From Selaginella tamariscina (Eukaryota; Streptophyta; Lycopodiopsida; Selaginellales; Selaginellaceae), in NCBI GenBank assembly GCA_003024785.1, contig PUQB01000183.1, positions 62,001 through 126,000 of the forward strand: a stretch of DNA of 64,000 nt, written 5' to 3'. The stretch's first letter is position 1. Every line of letters starts with the position of its first letter. The position numbers and the translations under genes are program-made. The notes below the pieces were generated by a model. The model was not told the DNA's origin and ran no database searches. It was given only the letters and a program-made list of their open reading frames with translations. Of this stretch, positions 20,276-31,380 are shown one piece after another.

Positions 20276-21483
20276 GTGGTGGAAGAAGTAACTGTAACTA
20301 GAAGGAGCATGATAAGGCTCCAACAAAGAAACATGAAATACGGGATAGATCTAGATGTTTGGTGGAAGCTCGAGACAAAACGTCACATTAGAGAGTCTCT
20401 TGATGATGCAAAATGGGCCCAAGCATTGATAGTCCAGCTTGTCACAGGGACGTGTGGTTGGCCAATGACGCTGGAGAAGCCACACTTGGTCACCAACTGT
20501 GAATGCTAGAGGAGAGGAATGGGAACGATCAGCAACTTGTTGTTGCAAATCCCGAGCGCGTTGAAGATGATGTTGCACTTCTTCATGGACTTGTTGGAGA
20601 TGCTCAACACGATTATCGATAGCAATGGTAAGGCTAGGAACCACGGGCAAGCTGTAGGACCAACGAGGATGAACACTAGAGAACGCGAAAAATGGCGACA
20701 CACCTATGGATGAGTGTGCCGTGTTGTTGTACGTGAACTCGGCAGCAGGAAGGAAATCAACCCAATCATCTTGTAGATGAGAAATGAAACACCAGAAATA
20801 TTGTTCCAGAGTCTGAATCGTGCACTTTGTTTGGCCATCTGTTTCAAGATGATGTGCAGTAGACAGCTTCCCGGTAATACATAGCCAATCTAGGAATCTC
20901 TGCTAAAATGCCAAAGTGAACTGGGGACCTCGATCAGTGACAAGTTCATCAGGAAGACTGTAAAGACGGAACACCTCCCGGTACACCAGATCTGCAGCAT
21001 CAGGACCCGAACATGTTTTGTTGCAAGGAACAAAGTGCGCCATCTTAGAGAACCGATCAACAATGACTAGGACAGCATCAAACCCTCTAGAAGGCGGTAA
21101 ATCAGTGAGGAAATTCATGGTGATGGAGAACCATGGCTACTGAGCAATAGGAAGAGGACGTAGTAGTCCAATTGGTTGATGATGAGGAAGCTTTATACGC
21201 TGGCACGTGTCACAAGATTGCACAAATTTCTTAACATACATGCGAAGCCGAGGCCACAAGAACACACGTATACCAGCTCGATCGTCTTTCGAATGCCAAA
21301 ATGTCCTACAATTGTATTGTTATGACAATGACAGCTCGCAACCTTAGTTCTTCGTCCAAAACATAGATTTAGATGTGGTGTACAGCAACCCATTATGAAG
21401 ATGGAAAGCAGCATAATCTTGTAGTTGCGACCCTGAAGACAATGGCTGAACTCGTCGAACATGTGCAAGGACATCATAAGCAA
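20276..21483 (-). pseudogene. Chromovirus integrase
   Basis: The core at 21118-20903 reads 'MNFLTDLPPSRGFDAVLVIV', 'DRFSKMAHFVPCNKT' (first Asp) and 'LPDELVTDRGPQFTLAF' (second Asp), in a 71-codon frame. The following part needs another frame, where 'ETDGQTKCTI' supplies the Glu region near 20845. The C-terminal module at 20701-20351 has 'FTVGDQVWLLQRHWPTTRPC', 'LGPFCIIKRLSNVTFCLELP' and then, after a stop, 'PVFHVSLLEPYHAPS'. The HHCC finger near 21300-21200 is poorly preserved ('H-G...' with 'C...C' pieces). Confidence 0.75.
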
Positions 21484-22780
21484 ACTCGTCTTGAGGAAGA
21501 CTTTCTCGAATTAGATCCAAAAAACAAAGTGTTAATTGGAGCAGAAGAACGGAAAAGCGCATTCACCAACAACTGGTCGGAGCTCAGGATGACTTGTTCT
21601 TGTTGATCAAATAGGATTTCACCTGGTACTAGAGCTAGGTAACTGCGACAAGATAAAGCATCTGCTTTGCGATTTAAATGATCGGGACGATGAATAATCA
21701 CGTATCGAAACCGAGGCAAAGACTGTGCCATCGTGCCTAACACCGATTGAGAACTCGTGCTGTTGCCTAGTACTGGAGGTTCTTGTGATCACAATACACC
21801 TTAACCATATGCAGAGAACCTTCAAGGAATCTGTGCCACTCCTCAAAGGCATCAACGATAGCCAGCAGCTCCTTATGTAGACATTGTAGTTGATCTCAAG
21901 TGTAGTGAACTTGCGGGAATGGAAAGTAATGGGATGGAGAAGATGATTTGGACCTTTTTGGCATCAGCTTCCACGAAATATGGCTTTGCAAGGTCATGAT
22001 GGATAAGAATAGGTGCTGAGGTAATGCCTTTTTAGGAACCGAACACCTCTTTAGCCTCAGAGGACCAGATAAATGGAACATCCTTGTCAGTCAACTTCGT
22101 TAATGGCAATGCAATCTTGGAGAAATCCCAAACGAAATGTCCATAGAAGTTCGCAAACTCGAGGAAACATTGAACGTCACAAACATTTGATGGTCCTCTC
22201 CCACTCCAATAAAGTCTGAACTTTTGCAGGATCCATGTGAACACCTTCAGCTGAAATGATGTACCCCAGAAACTCGACTAACTGCTGACTAAAAGAGCAT
22301 TTCTCCAACTTGGCAAACAGGTGGTGCTTCCGAAGCTTCTCCAAGACTAACCGTACATGTTGTTCGTGTCCTTCTGGAGTCTTGGAAAATATCAGGATGT
22401 CGTCTAGGTACATGATGATAAATAAATCCAAGAAGTCCCGGAAAATATCGTTAGCCATGTGTTAGAAAACAACAGGTGCATTTGTCAAGCCAAACGGCAT
22501 TACTATGTACTTGAAATGTCCGTAGCATGTACGGAATGCTTTTTTCACTCATCCCCTTTTCGAATTCGGATGAAATTGTACGCTCCTCTTAAATCGATCT
22601 TTGTGAAAACCAGGCACCAGAAAGATGCTTGAGCATGTCGGAGACGAGCGGGAGAGGATACTTATTTGGAATGGTGACCTTATTCAGATCTTGGTAGTTC
22701 ACCACGAGCCAGAGACTTCCATCCTTCTTGGAAACAAAGAATATTGAGGCACCAGCTGGTGATCACGAATGACAGATAAA
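21474..22780 (-). pseudogene. Chromovirus reverse transcriptase and RNase H
   Basis: RT is best kept at 22458-22177: 'MANDIFRDFLDLFIIMYLDD' holds the catalytic YLDD, then 'ILIFSKTPEGHEQHVRLVLE', 'LFAKLEKCSFSQQLVEFLGY' and 'ISAEGVHMDPAKVQTLLEW'. Upstream at 22780-22460 the fingers and palm are visible in pieces ('[13 protein letters not shown]', 'FGLTNAPVVF'). RNase H follows at 22244-21474 with 'VWDFSKIALPLTKLTDKDVP' (connection) and fragments such as 'HRPDHLNRKADALSCRS', the last catalytic Asp. Frames change repeatedly. Confidence 0.75.
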
Positions 22781-23061
22781 TCCGGTGACAAGATTCTTCT
22801 TAATGTATTTCCTCAATGTCTCCAACTCTGTCGGTGAGAGACCGTAGATGGGACGGGGGATGGCTGCTTACCCTCAACGAGATCAATAGAATAGTCATAC
22901 TCACGGTGCGGTGGCAAGGCAAAAGCTTTCTTTTTGTCGAAGACGTATGTGAAATCAGCATACTGCTTTGGCAAGGCAGGAGAAATAGGAACAGAAAGGA
23001 GGAACTGGAACAGAATCAGAATCAAAAAGTGTGGCCGGAGTTGAAACAACTGGGAAACTAT

Positions 23062-23412
23062 TCATGAAACGTTCTCTCCAACCAAGATCCGCCAACTCGA
23101 TCCATGGCAAACCAAGGATATCATAGAGTCTGAAATAGAAACAACATTGAAGGAGATGTTGCACACATCACTGCAAGCAACGACCTCAAACTCTGTATCA
23201 TTTATTACCACTCCAGATTTGATATTTTGTCCATCAACGGCCCGTACAAAACCAGGAGTCTTCAAAGGATGTAAACGAATCCCGTGCTTGATAGAAAAAT
23301 TCTTGTCAATGAAATTTGTGTTCGCTCCGCTATCAACCAAAGCTTTACTAGAGAACTCTACCTCTAGCGTCTTCAGTTGCACTGGAACATGGAACGGCTT
23401 GTACACCTTCAT
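23062..23412 (-). CDS. Chromovirus aspartic protease
   Basis: A 116-codon frame with 'VEFSSKALVDSGANTNFIDK' (catalytic D-S-G, followed by the usual A/N-x-x-FI) and 'HGIRLHPLKTPGFVRAVDGQ'. The next frame downstream supplies 'YDILGLPWIELADLGW' (I-L-G-x-P-W strand). The protease would mature gag-pol. It looks complete but is disconnected from its neighbours by frameshifts. Confidence 0.75.
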   Translation of the reverse strand: MKVYKPFHVPVQLKTLEVEFSSKALVDSGANTNFIDKNFSIKHGIRLHPLKTPGFVRAVDGQNIKSGVVINDTEFEVVACSDVCNISFNVVSISDSMISLVCHGSSWRILVGENVS

Positions 23413-23576
23413 GAATGGAATGGATCCAAGATGAGGAAGGGAAGATGTTTTGAGTGAAGAGCCTTGAGAAACATGAGTTGTTCTACGGCAATCCAGTCGG
23501 ACGGCTCCTATTTGGGCTAAATCTTCTCGTTTCTCGGTAGCCTAGCAAGGGCCACTTCACGAGCTTGCTTTGGACG

Positions 23577-23765
23577 TCAATGACAATTCTCCAGCTTGTG
23601 GTACGGGTCCCCACAATATAGACAAACCTTGTACTGAATCCGCTTATGGCGTTTGGTTGGCAAAAGCTGCCTTGACGTGATTGCCCTAATTCCATCGGGG
23701 AGAAAGAAGGCAACACATATGTGTGTTAACGGAAAGGTCTCGGCTTCAAGTCCTGTAAAAGGCAT
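23577..23765 (-). pseudogene. Chromovirus gag zinc knuckle
   Basis: The short frame ends 'YKVCLYCGDPYHKLENCH', a perfect C-x2-C-x4-H-x4-C nucleocapsid knuckle. The capsid sequence that should precede it is absent; position 23770 and above belongs to another repeat (X copy 2). The stretch before the knuckle ('FFLPDGIRAITSRQLLPTKR') is basic, as is usual for nucleocapsid. Confidence 0.7.
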
Positions 23766-23799
23766 AATTTAACTTATGATCCTTACAACAACAATCAAA

Positions 23800-25440
23800 G
23801 TTGATTTAGGTTTTAGCAATTAACAATTCATCTTTGTTGTTACTTTCTAGGCCAGGCAAAAAAGGTTTTAGCTGCCTGGAAAATCATTCAACATATTCCA
23901 CTTCTTCTGTTGATGTTTCCGTGCTCAGTAGAATATTGAATGTTCTGTGCTCTTAAGATAACTTCCAATGTGATATCTAGTTCAAGATCGTCTTCAGACT
24001 TCGATATTAAACCAGATTCCTTTAAAGATGTCGCACTTCTCGGGAGGGAACTTTCTCAAATACTCATGTATGGTTATTGGGGTAGTCAGTTAAGACCTCT
24101 CTATCCACTTGTTTCATGTTCTTATCCTTTTCAACAGCAAACACACATGTATCCTGAAGTTAACACTCCTTCAAAAAGAACCCTTAGTGCAATAGTCAAA
24201 AACCTATGCATCACTGTGAGGACCCTTGATTAAGTTGACGATGATACGTGCAACCTGACTTGTAATTTGGATAATGTACATTGCCAAATACATTCCTCTT
24301 AATTATTAATGTATCGGATGGAGATTCAGGCCTGTTGAAGCAAAAATAGATGCCTGGCTAATCATTTAGAAATTTAAAAATGTTTGGCACATTCCTAACA
24401 ACCAAGTGAACAACTGTATCAATACACCTGGGATCATCATCATTCATGTAAAATTCAATTTAATAATGTCTGTTCTTTTTGGCGAAGAGGAAGGGAAAGG
24501 TATCGGTGACATGAACAAAAATCAAAAAATAAATACCTAAAGACAAAGGTATCAGGTAAGTGTGCAAGAATTAAATAATAAATACCTTCTCTGTACATGC
24601 TTGCACAACTAAGTCTCCACCAAATCTTCTAGGGCCTTAGGATTTTTTAACACATGCCGATCTATCACAAACATTTGAAATAGTTTTCTGCAGGTAGTGA
24701 TGTTACTCCATAAAGTATCTGAATCCGACAACAAACACTGTAAGGCTTGCCATAATTCGTACTGTCATTCTTTATCAAGTTCAACTCAGTTCTCCACTGT
24801 TAAAGGATTGCCATAAGAGAAGGCATTATGGCGATGTTCTTCTTTCTCGCATTGGCATGCAATAGATTCTTGCCCAGATCTTCTAATTGGTTTACCCATT
24901 AGACAAACATATCATCGTTTGTCACTTGCAATATTTGCTGACCTTCTCGTATGCTGGAGCTAAGGTCCAACCCAGTTTATAGCAGTGTATTTCCAACCAC
25001 TCTTTAAAGTGTCTGATTGTCTTTACCATTGCCTTTAGATGAAAAGGAGAGGTGGGGTTGCTGTTATGAAACTGTAGTCCATCAGCCACCAAATTAGTTA
25101 ACACGTCCCATCTCCTCCACTATGGTTTTGTTCAGAGGCTCAACCATGTGAACTTGGAGTGTTGTCTACATCCTTCGCAGGTTGGACAAACTTAGCCTTG
25201 GGCGTCTTACTAGGTTTTTTTAAGACTTTTTCGAAGGCTCCTCTTTACTTGCTTTAGTGTTCCTTTTGCGAATGATTCCATGATCCTCACCCATTTGTCG
25301 AAGACATTATCCTCGGGGCAAGAAATCAGCATCATATGAAAGATGTTTTCTTCATGCCCACTTGAGTAAAATCAACTGCTACAATTTCTTCGGCTCTTTA
25401 CATATGGAATAATTTAAAAGATTAATATACTGGCAAGATA
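23800..25440 (-). pseudogene. Gene family X, copy X2 (3' half)
   Basis: Matches the 36037-37650 part of X1 in opposite orientation. Readable pieces on the minus strand: 'VAVDFTQVGMKKTSF' (25400), 'FHLKAMVKTIRHFKEW' and 'LEIHCYKLGWTLAPAYEK' (25060-24950), 'STNHDKPYKCLLSDSDTLW' type (24760), 'LVEKLNCASMYREG' and 'IYYLILAHVTDTF' (24600-24500), 'VFDYCTKGSF' (24200), and 'VFAVEKDKN'-like (24130). The 5' half is missing; the break falls exactly at the X intron that carries a palindrome copy (25432-25449). Stops and shifts throughout. Confidence 0.65.
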
Positions 25441-25494
25441 AATGCCGCCAATAATTTTTATTACCCAGTATTTTGCACTTTGTTTTATGCAAGT

Positions 25495-26131
25495 TTGTAA
25501 TTAAAATGGGCATGGCTATAGTCCCATTTTTAATAATTAACAATTTTAGCTATTTAATTAGCATTTTCTAATATTAAAGAATATTCTTTAGAATATATGT
25601 TTGAAAATAGAATATTCTTTAGAATATTTTTTTGTATTCTACCTTTAATAAATTATAGCATTCATTGAACAAAAATTAATAACATTATAAAAGTAGAAGG
25701 TATTAAATTATATATATATTGCCTAATATAACAATTAAGGAAGAGCATAAGAGGTACATTATATAAATATTGATGTTGTTATTAAAATATTAATATTTAA
25801 ATATAACATTATTAATTAAAAATTTGTAGTAGTAATAATATATATATAAAATCCTATAATAATTAATCAATCTTCCATATCATTTTTTAAATTTATATAG
25901 TTAAGTAAACAATTTGGTACTATTATTAAAGAGTTTATAATAATTATGAATATTAAATATATGATATTTTATAATTTTGTAATTGCTTTAAGCTTCAGAA
26001 AACATACATTCCCTTGCAGTTTTGTTAATCGTGACTTTATCAACGCTTCTTGACATCCACCCATATCGAATGGATTTAACATTTAAAACATGCTGTTTTG
26101 ATTGGGAGACCATGTTTTCTCTAGGCATCCA
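25495..26131. repeat. AT-rich repeat shared with 55560-56200 (transposase tail)
   Basis: From 'aattaaaatgggcatg' onward this block matches 55568 and downstream in the same orientation, including 'agaatattctttagaatat', 'ttattaaaatattaatattt', 'tttggtactat' and 'gacatccacccatatcgaat'. It continues into the transposase 3' end. It probably contains the 3' non-coding end of the DUF7869-like element. No ORF of note inside. Confidence 0.65.
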
Positions 26132-26252
26132 TTATATCTTTCGCTCTCCTTCTCGTGTGCCTTTTTTGTGGTTTGAACCATGCAACCTTAACAATACTAT
26201 TTTTGTGATTACTTCAGGTGTGTCGATAATTTGACCCATCCAAATAGGCTGA

Positions 26253-26818
26253 TTATATGACGCATCTGGAGTAATGAGAACCATCATTAGTTTTTTGAAG
26301 ATCCTGGCAGCAATCAAAGTATGCTTTAGGTTTTTGGTTCCTTTGTCCAACAAAGTGTGGGGTTTGCACTTCCACATCACTACTGGCTTCTATGTCGTCT
26401 GTGCTCAGTGATGTCATTTCAATCTCCTCTCGCCACCTTGTTTTAGGCCAAAAGGGTGTTGCAATTCTGTACTTGTGATAGTAGGCCCTTCCAACTCTCG
26501 AACAACAGTCTCCCAATAGTCAACCACATGCTTATATAGTTCTGAGTAACCAGTTGCCTTATCAGAATTCTTTGGCATCGATTTTTGAACCCATGCCACA
26601 TATTTTTTGATGCCATCAATAATAACCTCTTGTTCCTTGAGCTGGGCACTCAATGGAATAGGGTCTGGTTGTCCTTCTGGGAGAAGTGGCTTTCCATTCT
26701 CTCCACTTTTGAAGAGCATTAACCCCTCTTTCGGTAACCACTCCTGCTCTGATGGCCGTAACTTGTACTGCATAATAGGTATACCATCTCGTATGGAGAA
26801 AAAGAATTGTAGCGGCAC
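26253..26818 (-). pseudogene. DUF7869-like transposase, C-terminal exon
   Basis: A 134-codon frame from about 26818 reads 'MQYKLRPSEQEWLPKEGLML', 'GQPDPIPLSAQLKEQ' and 'YSELYKHVVDYWETVVREL', then 'PFGLKQGGERRLK' and stop. A second frame continues with 'FWPKTRWREEIEMTSLSTDD' and 'FVGQRNQKPKAYFDCCQDL'. In relatives a region after the catalytic core has 'p.W.p......' repeats of this sort with W/P-rich segments. A partial copy sits at 56280-56500. Confidence 0.5.
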
Positions 26819-26939
26819 AAGGTGACCAACTAAAGAATCACTCCCCTCTTTTATATACCTTGAGAAATTTTTTGAAGTCTGGCACCTCAGTCACAAGCAA
26901 AGCACAACTTTTTTTTGGAGATGCAATTTTCAAAAAGAT

Positions 26940-27315
26940 TCATCATATGGTAAGGTAAGTGCACTTGTCCTTTTTGTAGAGTTGGAGACCTTTGCTGAAG
27001 AACGCATCAATATCTTCATGAGTGTGACCAACCATAAGAAAACTGAGCGTGATTGTTTCAAACACACCTTTGGCAACAAGCATTGACAAGTATGCTAGCA
27101 CATATCTAGAAAATAAAAGTAAGTATGAGTTGAGAAACCCTTAAGTAAAATGATTTACCTATTTTTGTTCTCGCTGCACAATTATCCATCTGTAAAAGCA
27201 AATGACGAGGAAGCTTATTTGATGTTGAGGACACATGTACACTATTTGAGCTAGATCCCTCCACTGAACCTGAACTCTCAACAGGGCCATCTGTTTTTGT
27301 GCAGGTTGCTGACAA
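26940..27315 (-). pseudogene. DUF7869-like transposase, second and third catalytic motifs
   Basis: The minus strand reads 'KLPRHLLLQMDNCAARTKIG' at about 27215-27150; the family form is 'L-x-x-Q-x-DNC-x-x-ENKN', so the Asp is kept. After a spacer or intron (27150-27090), 27085-26960 reads 'VFETITLSFLMVGHTHEDID' and 'AFFSKGLQLYKKDKCTYL'. The GHTH-x-DID block is the most conserved signature of this transposase group and probably carries the last catalytic acid. Frames are interrupted. Confidence 0.65.
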
Positions 27316-27394
27316 TGCCTCTCATATTCCCAAGTAGCCTCAAGTGCAGACGTGTTCATGAGAGCATTATGTAAAGGTTGAAGGTGTTGTTTCT

Positions 27395-28810
27395 TCACTT
27401 TGAGATCACCGATAGGACTTGTCTGTGAGTGGGCTTCAATTTGAAACACATGGCCAACGACCCAATAGTGAAATTGGAGTCGCTAGACCAATGTGGAAGT
27501 GAAAAGTGTCCATATGATTCACAACCGTGTCCATGTGTTAGCACACCTGTCAATGAAATCGGAAGTTTCATGACATTTCCAAGGCACTTTGGTGTTGCAA
27601 CGAGCTTTGGAATGCTGGTCTTTGAATGATCCATCTTGTCATGGATCAAGCACAGGTACTCTGATGGGTGTGACACAGAAAGCATGCGGTGTGCATAGTA
27701 CTGAGACCGGCAAGTTTGTTGCGCAATCATGTGGGCCTCCATCTTCTTTTGAATGGCAGTGATCTCCACCAAGGTTTTTGCACAAGCCTCTGCAGCCTTC
27801 AATGATGTACAAGTGTCACACTTGGAAAAGCTAGAGTGTTTTGCAATCTCCACATCCTTAAAATGAGTATTCCATATGTTGTTGAAGGTACCAGTGCAGA
27901 TTGCTTGCAGCCCCATCAAGCTGAGGCACTTGTTCACATGTTCACACAGCTTCAATTGAGTGTAGATCGAAGGCAAAACCTTGAGATTTTCCCTGACCCC
28001 TGCATTTGTGGTTCGGCATTTGTGAGGCATCCTGTCTGCATTTGCTTCCACAAAAGCCTTGAGTATCTCTATGGCTGCCATAATGTGAGAGCGGGTTTTG
28101 ACCAAGCCAGTGTTCCCATGTACTGAGGTTCGCGCTCCATCTAACCACTCATCCCTCGACGGTGAGAACGTGGTCTTTGGGATCCCATATATACTGTACC
28201 AAGCTTTGAAGCAGATGGCCACCTTATTAAATACCATGGATGTACTCTGATAACCTGTGTCCGAAGCCATTCCATCAATACACCCAGTTAGTGCAGCATA
28301 TACAAACTCATGCCTTTGCTTTTGGGTGAGCGTACGAAAGACATGTCTACATTGGGTAATTTCATTCCGGTCTGCCATCTGACAACACTTCTTCTTGCAG
28401 CAGTCAATCGTGGAAATGCTCGTAACACTTTCGGAAGATGTAGGATCCATCTTCATCCTCTTGCTGAAACATGTAGGGGAAGATCTGCAACCCATGAATC
28501 GCCTTTTTCTTAATAGGACCAATGCAAGGAACCTCTTCAAATATGAGTTTTCTTCCGGGTTGTTATTATTGAAATCCAACCCAGAATATGTTGAACCATC
28601 TTGCCGTCTTAATTCAGATGTTCGCCACCTCACGAGGGATCCAGGATGCAAAGTGCCATTAGGTGAAACCTCTGTCACAACTACACCCACGAAGTCGGAC
28701 CCTAGTTTCTCTTCTGACACTGCTTCCATTGGATTTATAGCTGTGATGATGCCTCTCCCAACCTCAATCTCATGAAGAAAGAGAATCACCTCATCCATCA
28801 CAGCAGGCAA
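27395..28810 (-). CDS. DUF7869-like transposase, main exon
   Basis: A 471-codon frame. The first 80 residues ('VGRGIITAINPMEAVSEEKL', 'GSDFVGVVVTEVSPNG') look like a small beta-rich domain repeated from the exon upstream. Middle: 'LTQKQRHEFVYAALTGCIDG'. A Cys/His cluster 'HSSFSKCDTCTSLKAAEACA' is a zinc-binding segment that precedes the core in this family. Then 'SEYLCLIHDKMDHSKTSIPK' holds the first catalytic Asp (DxMDxSK), followed by 'ISLTGVLTHGHG' and 'SLPHWSSDSNFTIGSL'. The next exon (27315-26940) carries the other acids. The frame then runs out of homology near 27430. Role: DDE-type cut-and-paste transposition in the nucleus, inferred from motifs. Confidence 0.65.
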   Translation of the reverse strand: MPAVMDEVILFLHEIEVGRGIITAINPMEAVSEEKLGSDFVGVVVTEVSPNGTLHPGSLVRWRTSELRRQDGSTYSGLDFNNNNPEENSYLKRFLALVLLRKRRFMGCRSSPTCFSKRMKMDPTSSESVTSISTIDCCKKKCCQMADRNEITQCRHVFRTLTQKQRHEFVYAALTGCIDGMASDTGYQSTSMVFNKVAICFKAWYSIYGIPKTTFSPSRDEWLDGARTSVHGNTGLVKTRSHIMAAIEILKAFVEANADRMPHKCRTTNAGVRENLKVLPSIYTQLKLCEHVNKCLSLMGLQAICTGTFNNIWNTHFKDVEIAKHSSFSKCDTCTSLKAAEACAKTLVEITAIQKKMEAHMIAQQTCRSQYYAHRMLSVSHPSEYLCLIHDKMDHSKTSIPKLVATPKCLGNVMKLPISLTGVLTHGHGCESYGHFSLPHWSSDSNFTIGSLAMCFKLKPTHRQVLSVISK

Positions 28811-29094
28811 GCCATCATCTGGAAAACTCGTGCTACTGTTTGTTTGTGACTCTGTTCTGTGTCAGCCTTGACTTCATCCAAATTCCACAATACAGGAGAA
28901 CCCTCCTCAAATTCCATTCCAGGAACCTCAACATGCTTGAAAATGGTGTTCACCCATACGTACACACAAGATCCTTGGGCAATATTGTGACATGATGCAT
29001 TATCATCTCGAACTTCCACAGTTCCAGTGCCAACTATCTCGTTGTTCCGAAGAAGACATACTTTATCTCCAGTATTATACATATTGTCCTGCAC
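28798..29094 (-). CDS. DUF7869-like transposase, N-terminal exon
   Basis: 98 codons: 'MYNTGDKVCLLRNNEIVGTG', 'TVEVRDDNASCHNIAQGSCV', 'YVWVNTIFKHVEVPG' and 'SPVLWNLDEVKA'. The pattern G-x-G-x-V ... V-x-V is similar to a domain found in plant transposase-associated proteins (I think DUF8039-like), and a second copy starts the next exon. It overlaps the next frame by 13 bases, so a shift near 28800 or a short intron joins them. The ATG at 29082 (MYNTG) is the likely start; it lies about 140 bp from palindrome array I. Confidence 0.5.
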   Translation of the reverse strand: MQDNMYNTGDKVCLLRNNEIVGTGTVEVRDDNASCHNIAQGSCVYVWVNTIFKHVEVPGMEFEEGSPVLWNLDEVKADTEQSHKQTVARVFQMMACLL

Positions 29095-29230
29095 ATAAAT
29101 AATTGTGTTATTTATGATATCTGTTTATGCAATATTTTAAGAAATCATAACTGCAGTTGCTTAATAATATGCATGTGCAATAATACATAATTAATATAAA
29201 AATAATATCTCATGCTTTATTAATATAACT

Positions 29231-30066
29231 GATGGGCGGGATTAATCCGCCGCAGACTCTACCCCTTCAGAGTGAGTCGGCGGGATTAATCCCGCCGTCG
29301 ACTCTACCCCATCGGAGAGAGTCGGCGGGATTAATCCCGCCGCCGACTCTACCCCGTCGAGAGAGGCGCGGGATTAATCCCGCCGCCGACTCTCCCTCGG
29401 AGAGAGTCGGCGGGATTAATCCCCGCCGACTCCCTGTCGGAGAGAGCGGCGGGATTAATCCCGCCGCGGGCTCCCTCCGACGAGGAAGTAGCGGGATTAA
29501 TCCCGCGGGCTCCCTCCGACTAGGAAGTACCGCGGGATTAATCCCGCCGCCGGATCTTCCTCGTCTGTGAGAGTCGGCGGGATTAATCCCGCCGCAAATT
29601 CCTCCGACGAGGAAGAGGGGGCGGGATTAATCCCGCCCACAACACTGACGACGGAGAATAGGCGGCGGGATTAATCCCGCCCACAACTCTGACGACGGGA
29701 ATAAGCGGCGGGATTAATCCCGCCCACAACTCTCTCCGAAACTATGATTTCAAAGAGATTCGGGATGAATTCTGCCCACAAATATTTAAAACAGGGAAGT
29801 AGTGGCGAGATTAATCCCGCCACCCCTTTCTGCCTCCTAAAATGGTTGGCGAGATTAATCCCGCCGACAACTTTTCTAATAAATTCAAGTAAATCATTAT
29901 CAGTTGAGAGAGTTATCCGGGATTAATCTCGCCGCTCTTTTTAAAGAGGCGGAGAAGCATTGCCCGAACTAATTCTGCCATAGCTATGAAAGAGATGGTG
30001 GCGGGATTAATCCCGCCACCTCTTCAAAGAGGCAAAAAAAATGGCCGGATTAATCCCGCCGCCCGG
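29231..30066. repeat. Palindrome array I (GGCGGGATTAATCCCGCC), ~19 units
   Basis: The 18-bp perfect palindrome GGCGGGATTAATCCCGCC or a near variant occurs about 19 times with centres near 29242, 29286, 29330, 29373, 29417, 29455, 29498, 29540, 29584, 29628, 29672, 29714, 29766 (decayed), 29811, 29856, 29922, 29972 (decayed), 30008 and 30051. Spacing is about 40-45 bp for the first twelve. In several units the arms extend (gagtcggc...gccgactc), and spacers are themselves partly palindromic (ctccctcggagagag; ctccctccgacgaggaag). Order decays toward 30066. Long translated ORFs here (GGINP or GLIPP repeats on either strand) are artefacts of the palindrome. Confidence 0.95.
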
Positions 30067-31380
30067 CTAACCGAGAATATTAAGTTAAAAGTATATTTAA
30101 ACGGGATAAATCCCTAACAAATATTGTAATCCTAATGCATTCCTAAATCCCTAAATTCTAAAATTTAAGAGAGAATGTAAGAGAGTGAATCTTTATAAAT
30201 ATATCTAAATTTGTTTATAATACTTACTTGTAAACAGCACTGAAGGCGCCGTGCTTTCCTATAAACAATAGCGCACCCAATTTAATGTCGCTCCTGAGCT
30301 GATCACTAAGAAGAAAAAAGAAAATCTGAAGAGTGAAAATGAAGAAACCCTTGCCGGAGAAAGAACCAGATCTGAATTTGAGTGGGAAATTAAATGTTTT
30401 TCAAATTTACATGTCAGACTGATAATACTTATGTCAGAAATTAAATTTTTGAAATAACAGAAAAGAAAATTTAAATGAGTTGAAACAAATAACCGACAGT
30501 CTGACATATATACTCTCCAATTCCAATGAGTGTTTTAAAATTGCATTTAATGTCATTCAAGTGCTTCAAGCTGTTTAATATTACGAAATTTTTGTAATTT
30601 CTACATTCTTAATATTCAAGTATATTATTAAGTTTATATATATATTATATACACTAATACAATAAATAAATTGATATATTATTATGTATCATTTAAAATA
30701 TATTCATAGTCTGTTTATTATTATTATTTTCTTAATTACTCGAGTAATTAATTACATTTCCTACTATTAATTGGATATTCTTTGTTATTTTCTTAATATT
30801 GAAAGAATATTCCAATATTAAACATAATTATCATAATTGAATTAGTCTTATTCTTAATTATCTCAGTAATTATTCTACATTTGTATATATTAATGGGATT
30901 TTCTCAATTAATTTGTTATTATTTCAAGAATATTCTAGTGTTAAACCTTATTATCAATATTAAATTAATATATATTATTAAAACATATATGGCTATATAT
31001 TAGATAAAATCTATATTTTATGTATATTTAAATATGTTCATAGTGTGTATATTAATATTATTTTCTTAATTATTCGATGTTTGTTTTGCACATATTATAT
31101 ATAAACACAATCATAAATTTATATATACATGTGCACACGCATTAGAAGCACTACAGAGACACATATGCACACACATGCACATTGCCCTAAACCAAACTTT
31201 AGAAATTATATGTTGCTTCTTTATTGAAAAATATCATGTTCAACGCATGTTGATCTATATGTACTTGTGTGTGTATGTAACACATTGAATTTACACATGT
31301 AATATATATGTATGTCTATGTGTATACACGTGTGTATGTATATATGTGTACTAATATAATATATGCAATGTGTACAATTT
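30067..31380. other. AT-rich spacer between the palindrome arrays
   Basis: No gene seen. Strongly AT-rich, with 'gaatattc' units near 30805 and 30945 and imperfect internal similarity between 30600-30780 and 30960-31080 ('aattattcg', 'ttattattttcttaatta'). Runs into TG/TA microsatellites after about 31240. Confidence 0.5.

Larger units (their letters stand above)
19870..23780 (-). mobile_element. Ty3 chromovirus, 5'-truncated
   Basis: A second, unrelated Ty3 family on the minus strand with zinc knuckle, protease, RT, RNase H, integrase and a C-terminal chromodomain, which marks the chromovirus clade whose chromodomain steers insertion to particular chromatin. Capsid-coding sequence is missing: at about 23780 the element stops and X copy 2 begins. 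No LTR could be identified at either end. Numerous frameshifts. Confidence 0.8.
25495..30066 (-). mobile_element. DUF7869-like DNA transposon with palindrome array at its 5' side
   Basis: Minus-strand transposase exons (29094 to about 26130), a 3' AT-rich tail (to 25495) also found at 55560-56510, and a palindrome array (29231-30066) immediately 5' of the first exon. The catalytic motifs resemble the family of eukaryotic transposase-like proteins with 'DxMDxSK', 'QxDNC' and 'GHTHxDID' signatures; I believe this is the Pfam DUF7869 group but could not check. Element termini and target duplications were not found, and the true extent may include X copies and the second array. Confidence 0.5.

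Noticed and set aside
29232-29570. ORFs of 107-127 codons with GGINPA/GLIPP repeats on both strands in the palindrome arrays (also 33173-33556, 33199-33441, 33711-34034)
   Set aside because: The palindrome reads as GGINP or GLIPP in either direction, so the repeats follow from DNA symmetry; they lack a stable frame between units and any known domain.
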